Part shown: piece by piece, positions 57,682 through 64,000 of the stretch
How positions within the stretch are numbered: the stretch's first letter is position 1
How the letters are laid out: each line of letters opens with the position of its first letter
NCBI GenBank assembly: GCA_023053545.1
Contig: JAKZAN010000214.1
Coordinates: forward strand, 1-64,000
DNA length: 64,000 nt
Direction of reading: 5' to 3'
Source of the DNA: Lepidurus packardi
Taxonomy: Eukaryota > Arthropoda > Branchiopoda > Notostraca > Triopsidae
Translations under genes and position numbers: made by a program
The notes under the pieces: model-generated
Database searches by the model: none
The model's input: only the letters and a program-made list of their open reading frames with translations
Told to the model about the DNA's origin: nothing

Positions 57682-58302
57682 ATGGATGTCAACACCCACG
57701 CAAAAACTCATATCATAAAACGTCGGCACTCCAGATTGCTGGTCCACATGGAAACCCATGAGGAAGCAGTCGACTAGTGCTCCTCCGTCTGCACCAAGCT
57801 CCTCAGATGGTAACACCCTCACACCAACGCTCTCATGCCTTTTGGGATCAATAGCGAAATTTGTTATGAAATTCAATGAACACATATAATTTCACCCAAA
57901 TACCAATACCAATATTTTATGACTTAATTTCACATATAACATCTAATTCTGATTTGAATACATAGTAGGTTCCAACAACCAACACCAACCAGCCCTTTCC
58001 TAATCTAGAAATAGTAGCTGCATCCCTCAGAATGCCCCAACCTAGAGGTTCAAGTTTTGCAGAAAAGCTATGGGCTTCCTCTTACGTCAAATCCTGATGA
58101 AGATGACCCATTCTTCCCAAATGATAGTCGATTCCAAGACCTGCCTTTCGCGATGTGGCATACGCAACAAACAAATCACATGATTCGAGATCGGAGGAGT
58201 ATTTGTAGGCAGCTAAAAACTAAAGCGAGTTGCAGGCCTTCAGACAATACACATTAAGATGGGAGTTCGAAGATCGTGAAAACCAATTCAGCTAATTCGT
58301 GA
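57682..58302 (+). CDS. Hypothetical two-exon protein, about 154 aa
   Basis: Exon 1 57682-57809 and exon 2 57966-58302 join across a GT-AG intron of 156 nt; an acceptor three bases on (57968) is equally good. Exon 1 is basic then Cys/acidic (HETHEEAVDECSSVC), exon 2 is Pro-rich then polar (NPDEDDPFFPNDSRFQDLPF). Both exon readings have balanced composition, unlike the other frames. No family recognised; the intron is the longest in the window. Confidence 0.5.
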
Positions 58303-58459
58303 TGAATTTGTGTATAGTATAATGATAATAACTTAGGATATATTGCTCAGATAAATTCTAAATCACATTCCAGGCTTTGCTATATTTGTCAGTATCAATA
58401 CTTTATTTAGTCCATATTCTATCCAACATTAAGTACACTATCTAAAAGTAATCCTCAAA

Positions 58460-59959
58460 TCAAAGTCGAGACTTCACACTCGGGAACCCTAGCACCTTAG
58501 CCACCCCATCCCCATACTCTGGGTCGCATCTGTACAGATTCTTCACTGCTCTTTCTTGTATCTCTCTGCTCGCCGCCTTCATATGCGTGCTCACGTTGTT
58601 GATGATATGTTCTCTCTCTTTTGCGTCAACCACCCGTCTAAATAGCTCTCCAGGCTGTGAGAAGTCATCGTTCGGGTGGTTAGGTCTGTGTCTGCCCACC
58701 AGTCCTGTCACTCTGTATGGACTATACCGTGCGTCTTTGTCGAACGAGAAAGTCTTGAATGAGTTGGGCTCATAGTTGGGTTTGCGACCCTGGTTGCCGT
58801 TGACACACATAGGTCCATCTCGCTGCCCATTATGCACAAAAGACCTCAGCGGACAGTTGATGGGGATCTGGTCAAAATTGGCTCCAAGGCGGTGGCGATG
58901 AGTGTCAGGATAAGAGAAAAGTCTACCTTGGAGCATTTTATCAGGGGAGGGCTCCATCCCTGGGACTAGATTACCCGGGCTGAATGCTGCCTGTTCGGTC
59001 TCTGCGAAGTAGTTTTCGACATTTCTGTCGATGACCAAGTCTCCGACAGGTATCAAGGGATAATCCTTTTGGGAGATGACCTTGGTGACATCAAATAGGT
59101 TCCACTTATATTTGAAGGCGTCTAATTACGGCACGGCCTGAATACACAGTTGCCACTCTGCCGTATTTCCAGACTCAAGATGGTTCACGAGATCTCGTTG
59201 CGAGTAATCAGGATCAATACCTTTCAGCGTCGAGGCCTTGGTATGATCTAGGTTTTTAATTCCACTCTTGGTTTTAAAATGAAGTTTGACCCAGTGGACC
59301 ACACCATCCTTGTTGACCCAACGGAAAGTGTGGGAACTGAAGCCGTGCATGTGTCTGTAGCCATCTGGAGTGCCGCGATCCGAAAATAAAATGGTCACCT
59401 GGTGGCTACTTTCAGGAGTTTGAGATAGAAAGTCCCAAAACATGTTGGGATCCGGGAGGTTCGTGCGAGGATCCCTCTTCTGAGTGTGGATGAAGTCGGG
59501 GAATTTCATGGGGTCTCTTATAAAGAAAACAGGAGTGTTGTTCCCAGTCATGTCCCAGTTCCCTTCTTCAGTGTAGAACTTCAAGGCGAAACCCCTCGGG
59601 TCTCGAGCTGTGTCTGCAGACCCCTTTTCTCCTCCGACGGTTGAAAACCGGGCAAACACAGGTGTCACTTTGCCAACACTTTAAAAGACTACTGCCTTCG
59701 TGTACTTTGTGACATCGTGGGTAACTTTGAAGTAACCATGGGCTCCAGTACCCTTGGCATGCACTACCCTTTCTGGGATCCTTTCCCGATCAAACTTTGC
59801 GATTTTGTCAATGTAGTGAGCATCGCTAATAAGAAGAGGGCCGTACTCGCCTGCAGTGAGAGAGTTCTGGTTGTCGTCGACCTTCATGCCGGTGGAAGTG
59901 GTCATGAAACCAGAGGAGGGGGACTTGGGCGGTTCTAGATTTGTGGGTTTGTTGGACAT
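58460..59959 (-). CDS. CAT: Catalase, peroxisomal
   Basis: Single exon, 499 residues, normal for clade-3 catalases. Conserved pieces include GAHGYF with the catalytic His, [45 protein letters not shown] and the heme-binding [15 protein letters not shown] with the proximal Tyr. It breaks down hydrogen peroxide. The last three residues are Ser-Arg-Leu, a PTS1 peroxisome import signal, matching the PEX11 gene at 28099. Two TAA codons fall at VVF-TAA-SVGK and AVP-TAA-LDAF, where eukaryotic and bacterial catalases, respectively, most often have Glu. Confidence 0.95.
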
Positions 59960-60384
59960 GTGTTGTAATAGTGTTTGGTGTATTGGGTGGAATATGTATC
60001 TTGTGAACGATATGGGATTATGGGGGATGAAAAATATATAGGTAATAAGTTCAAGAAAGGCGGAAGGAGTAGTGCTTCATATGCTAGAAACCTGAGCGAC
60101 GAATTAGCAAAATGTATCCTGGTCTTTTCGATCAATTTATATGAGTATATTTTCTGATAATCTTTAAAAATACATGAGTATATGTCTAATCAAAATAGTC
60201 AGAAACGTGCATTGGATATCTCACCTTCTTCGTAAAAACATCATTTGTAAAATATGCATACAAACAATTGTCTAAGCATCAAATATACATTGCTTCGTAG
60301 AATCAGCCACTCTAGGTTCACCATCCATATTCCCAAATTAACAATTAATACAATCTCTTAAAATCACAAATTAAAGACTCCCAA
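59960..60384. other. Intergenic, no gene recognised
   Basis: Contains the catalase promoter at its left end and the 3' flank of the acyltransferase gene. AT-rich from 60130 to 60380. No gene seen. Confidence 0.4.
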
Positions 60385-61421
60385 TCAGACTTGCTTCTTG
60401 CTGCAGTACTCCATGAACTCCTCGGGGTTCGCGAAAGCTTCAGTCAACTTGTTCAGGATGCCCTTGGCTCCTCCTCCGTCGATATATCGATGGTCGATCG
60501 AAATGTTGATGTTCATCACCTGCCCTACTTTCACTTCACCGTTCACAACGATAGGTTTCTCGTGGACTTGGTTCACTGTCAAGATCACAACGTTGTTTGC
60601 GAAGGCTAAATTATACATAAAATAGAATGCAGCAGGTTGTCTATGTTTTATTGGTACGGGTGAGGGGAGCCACACAGTCTTTGAAACCCAGCATGCCAAT
60701 CGAGGTCACCATAGCCACTCCGAAGTTGTCCTTCTTCAGTCCCACGAAAGGGAGTGCAATACCCAGGTGGCAAGTCACGAAGGTTGTGATCTTCATAAGG
60801 ATCTGCATCACGAAGGTAGGCAAAAGTTTAGCAGAAGAAGTGCGCTTTTTGTGATCGGCATCACCACCACTCTTTTTGATCGAGGAGGCCTTCTCGGCTA
60901 GGGCAGAACGCACTCGATCAAGGGGAAGTTTATCGACTTCCGTCAGCAAGACTGCTGCGAGATCTTTGCCTCCATCGACGTCCACGAGGCAAGTAACGTT
61001 GATAGTAGGGTATGGGACGAACTTAAGGGATGATAAACATGGAGAAGAGCATATTTAGAGTGTGAGTTACTTTTCCCCAGACGATCTTGCCGTTGATCGA
61101 AGGACAAGATTTGACAACTTCACCTGTAGCCCTGATAACGAAATGGGTGAGGGTCGGTCTGTTTTATTTGGGGATTTTTTCGAGGGCAGCGATTGTGCGT
61201 TCGACGGGAACCTCGAGTTTGCAAGTGATTATTCCCTCACTGGGCTCGGACCAGGTAGCGAACATGATTTTCCTGCGTACGGACGTGCGATCGCCGGGGT
61301 AGAGGGTGGAGATGAGGAGGTAGCCGATGATGAAGAGGCTGAAGATGAAGATGAGCCTGGCATCGTAGAGGATGGCATAGAGGAAGCCTGTGCCGTAGAA
61401 TGCGAACTCAAAGAGATGCAT
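60385..61421 (-). CDS. Membrane-anchored E2-type acyltransferase-like protein
   Basis: Three exons (61421-61071, 61021-60658, 60605-60385), introns 49 and 52 nt, 311 residues. An N-terminal hydrophobic stretch (about 8-40) replaces the lipoyl and binding domains of ordinary 2-oxoacid dehydrogenase E2. The rest fits the catalytic core: SVRRKIMFATW, LTHFVIRATGEVV, FGVAMVTSIGMLGF, and the active-site SIDHRYIDGG with the His and Asp of the family, then LTEAFANPEEF. Substrate is unknown; without a lipoyl arm it cannot work as a standard E2. Localisation in a membrane is inferred. Confidence 0.8.
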
Positions 61422-61732
61422 GGATGGGTGTTTAGGATATATAAATGATGTATAAGTTTATATTATAGGCCGATATCCAAACTAAGAATAAACAATAGTG
61501 AGAATGATAATTCTCTACACATGTAAACTGTGGTTGGTGTTCGGGTCCCATTTAGTCTAACACTCATCCAAGTCAGAGATTCTCATTATTGGGAAACACA
61601 TAAAAGTAACAGGCTGACTGAGAAAAGCTATCTCGCCTTAAAGTCATCACACATTATAAAATAGACTAGCATGATAACCACATCGTGTTGGGCTCAATCA
61701 ACTTTCCGAAATAGTATTATATTACTCTCTAA
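61422..61732. other. Intergenic, no gene recognised
   Basis: Spacer between the acyltransferase start and the MORN gene end. AT-rich, no gene seen. Confidence 0.4.
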
Positions 61733-63217
61733 TCAGCACAATACCCGACTTATAACGTTATCACACCAGATTCCCGACACACTTTGACCTTCTGAATACC
61801 ATATTGTGCCCTCGCCCTAGGCCATTCCATTCCTGAATTTTCCTGTGAAACTCAACCCTGAACACAAGTATAGACTCCCTAATCCCTATATAACTCCATT
61901 TCTGAACTACCCGTCGTAAGTCCAAGACTGGGTTGATAGCTTTCCTCGACCATGCATCTATCCATTTTTCCACATTCCTTTGTAAGTACAACCTGTTTAA
62001 TCGGGAGGAATGACTGCGAATCCTGTATAATCGCGTAGATGTTCAACAGTTTTGGGTCTAAATGTCTGACCAAGATCTGGGAGGTCAGGTATGACAAGTG
62101 AATTTCGAGTGGTCTTGGGAAGTCCTACGGTATTAAACTAGAGTTCTGGTTTTCGTAGTGTGAAAATGGGGTTATTTTTAATTTGCTGGTTAGCTAAACC
62201 GTTGTTCTCCGAGAGTGGTTGTGGATTGGCATTATCGGTGTTTGGTTTGGATGATTTCTTGACATTTGTGTTTCTTTTATTCAGGATCTTATTGATAGCA
62301 GGGCAACCACTGGAGATTCTGTCGACTTGATTGCTGACTTTAGTATTGGTATTGCCGTAGGCTAAGTAGGGAGGAGTAAGGCCTAAACTATTACCTTTTT
62401 ACTGGTACATACCAAACATCGTGTTCTGATTGTTGTTATAGTTATGCTTGGGAGTTGATGCGGGATACCTCTCCTAATCTGTTGGCGTGTATTCCTGTGG
62501 ACTTTACTCGTTTTTGTTGCAGGAACCCATGTTTGGGAATAGCTCGATAGACACACACTAGGGTATACCTTCCTGGCCTAGTCTAGTCATATGCTCCAAG
62601 GGGCTTCTCATCGAGATGTTCCTCTAGTATACACTATTCTGGAAGAAAGCTCTCTGCTGATCATTGGCCTTGGCCTCCTCTTGCAACAGAATGAGCTCAG
62701 TCCTCAAGGCTTCAACCTCAAACTTGTACTTGCATTCCAGGGCTCCGATCTCTTTCTTTTGTACTTCTTCGATCCTACTCAAGTCTTTCGCATACTTCTT
62801 GTTGATCCCTTATAGTTGTTCCTACAAACCTCTCACAATATCTTGTTTGAGCACATCTTCCACATACCGCATCAGGGCCTCCTTTGAGTTTTCTCCGATT
62901 ACATCCATTATATTCTTGGATAAATTATTTTGGCTTGAGACGAAGCTCTTAAGCTTATTGCAGTCATTCTTAAGCATCTTGAGTTCCTCAGTCAGGAGGG
63001 TAATGGCTTTGAGGTAGAGTCGCTCTTTCCGCTGGTATTCCTAGACTTGTTTGATTGCATCAACGAAGCAGGTCTGCAGTTTTTGTATTTCGTTGGCCTG
63101 ACCCTCAAGGAAGAGCTCAAACTCCTCGAGTGGGATGTCTGGGTGTTGTGGTTATGTTTGTGAAGGGGGAGCAATCTGAGGACTGTGTAGGGTATTTTCC
63201 TGTTGGCTGTTTAGCAT
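61733..63217 (-). CDS. Coiled-coil protein with C-terminal MORN repeats
   Basis: Single exon, 494 residues. Residues about 30-200 are a coiled coil, followed by an Asn/Gln/Ser/Pro-rich linker. The last 100 residues carry three or four MORN repeats: YKGMWKNGEMHGRGKL, YDGEFRNGVIEGLGSL, FTGKFRNGMAEGEGTIW. The Glu in YDGEF is TAG (61917-61919), matching the MORN consensus G-E-W/F. MORN repeats bind phospholipids or proteins at membranes and basal bodies in protists. Short open frames inside 61761-62097 in other frames are shadows of this gene. Confidence 0.82.
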
Positions 63218-63485
63218 GAGGGCAATATATGTAGTGGGTACAAGATTGTTAATAAGGGATCGACAGTTATTTGATAGATTTTAGTATAGTCATTATTTAC
63301 GAGTCTACGCTAATTAGAGGGAATGGAGGGGACTTTCAATAATTATCACCGATAACGAATAGGAGAAAAATCCAGAATCGATACTAAAACAGATATTCTC
63401 TGATGAGCTCTTGTCTTTGCATATTGTATCTAAACTGTATTCTTCTCCTATTCTATTATTATGCCCCTCCAAGCAATAGTTTGAA

Positions 63486-64000
63486 ATGCACCACATCCTC
63501 TTGCTCCCTCTCCTGCAACTAATATCCTTCTTTTCTCTAACACAATCACTCACCTATAAAAGACTTATCACCAACTAGACCACTGTACTTCGTGCTGGCG
63601 ACAGTCTTGTCAGTACCTTAGGATACTACAAACTCACTCTTCTCTCCAGTAAATGCCAACTCTAAGTCTCCAAGTTCTAGCCCTCCCTCAAAAACACTAC
63701 CGCCAAGTCTGATGCGTACTACGTCCCAATCGGCACCTACTAGCTTCCATCCAATAATCATAGCTTTGGTAGCATTCAACGCTGCTAGAATCTCTCACTA
63801 GATTCACTCGAGGGCGATCTGATTACATAATAAAAACGACCATATCTTTAGCTTTCGGGTCCCTGTGGTAAGATGAGCCTGACCATCGATGATACAGCTA
63901 TCATCAGGCTAATCTGCTTATACGAAGATGTGAGGATGCAGCCAAGCGAGTATCGCATCGAGATATTTAAAAGGTCGAACCCTTTTGTTTACTGTTCTTC
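63486..64000 (+). CDS. Secreted or membrane protein, 5' part only
   Basis: The open frame starts at an ATG followed by a hydrophobic signal peptide (HHILLLPLLQLISFFSLTQS) and continues to the end of the window, so the 3' part is missing (171 codons seen). The mature part has several Cys and Asn-x-Ser/Thr sites and about ten UAR codons read as Glu. The composition suits an extracellular domain; no family can be named from this piece. A minus-strand frame across 63314-63553 is its shadow. Confidence 0.6.

Noticed and set aside
61761..62097. Two short minus-strand frames, one Trp-rich
   Set aside because: Other frames of the MORN-repeat part of the gene at 61733-63217.
1..64000. Ciliate code with TAA and TAG as glutamine (table 6)
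   Set aside because: It also keeps genes open, but it would put Gln at the TTxE, ETSA, YDGEF and phosphatase RYE positions, and opposite GAA/GAG in paralogues. Glu explains all of these.

Overview
The window is one end of a ciliate macronuclear chromosome. It opens with about 39 copies of the C4A2 telomere repeat (1-234), and the first gene starts some 145 bases further in. Genes are packed on both strands with short spacers. They end only in TGA and are full of in-frame TAA and TAG. At positions fixed by protein families these codons fall on glutamate: the Thr-Thr-x-Glu motif of a DHHC acyltransferase, the Glu-Thr-Ser-Ala motif of a Rab GTPase, a MORN repeat, and paralogue pairs in which one copy has TAG and the other GAA or GAG. 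I therefore translated TAA and TAG as Glu. That code is known from peritrich ciliates (NCBI table 30) and differs from the Gln reading of Tetrahymena and Paramecium. C4A2 telomeres and a base composition less AT-rich than Tetrahymena fit a peritrich or near relative; the exact genus cannot be read from the sequence.

With this code I find 45 protein genes, nearly all complete. Most are intron-free or have one to four GT-AG introns, mainly 31-75 nt, with extremes of 23 and about 156 nt. No rRNA, tRNA, mobile element or CRISPR array was recognised.

Layout. 0-10 kb: leucine-rich-repeat, EF-hand, tail-anchored zinc-ribbon, NYN/PIN-like RNase with RGG/RS tract, pseudokinase and spartin-like genes. 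10-20 kb: a long coiled coil, RMND5-like E3 ligase, a Cys-rich surface protein and an ankyrin protein. 20-30 kb: DNA polymerase delta subunit 2, a Rab, two dual-specificity phosphatases (one frameshifted), a seven-TM protein with a C-terminal RGS-like domain, PEX11 and gamma-glutamyl hydrolase. 30-40 kb: zinc/TPR and EF-hand-like proteins, a tandem pair of an unknown family, a SWIM-RING-ZZ ligase and a DHHC acyltransferase. 40-50 kb: a second pseudokinase, ARPC1, an ABHD17-like hydrolase, a coiled coil and a cullin. 50-64 kb: a second zinc/TPR gene, a prominin-like protein, a second SWIM-RING-ZZ ligase, peroxisomal catalase, a membrane-anchored E2-type acyltransferase, a coiled-coil/MORN protein and a secreted protein cut by the window end.

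The genes are ordinary eukaryotic housekeeping, ubiquitin, membrane and cytoskeleton functions mixed with lineage-specific families. There is no operon logic. Several families occur as two copies a few hundred bases to 20 kb apart, which points to local duplication.
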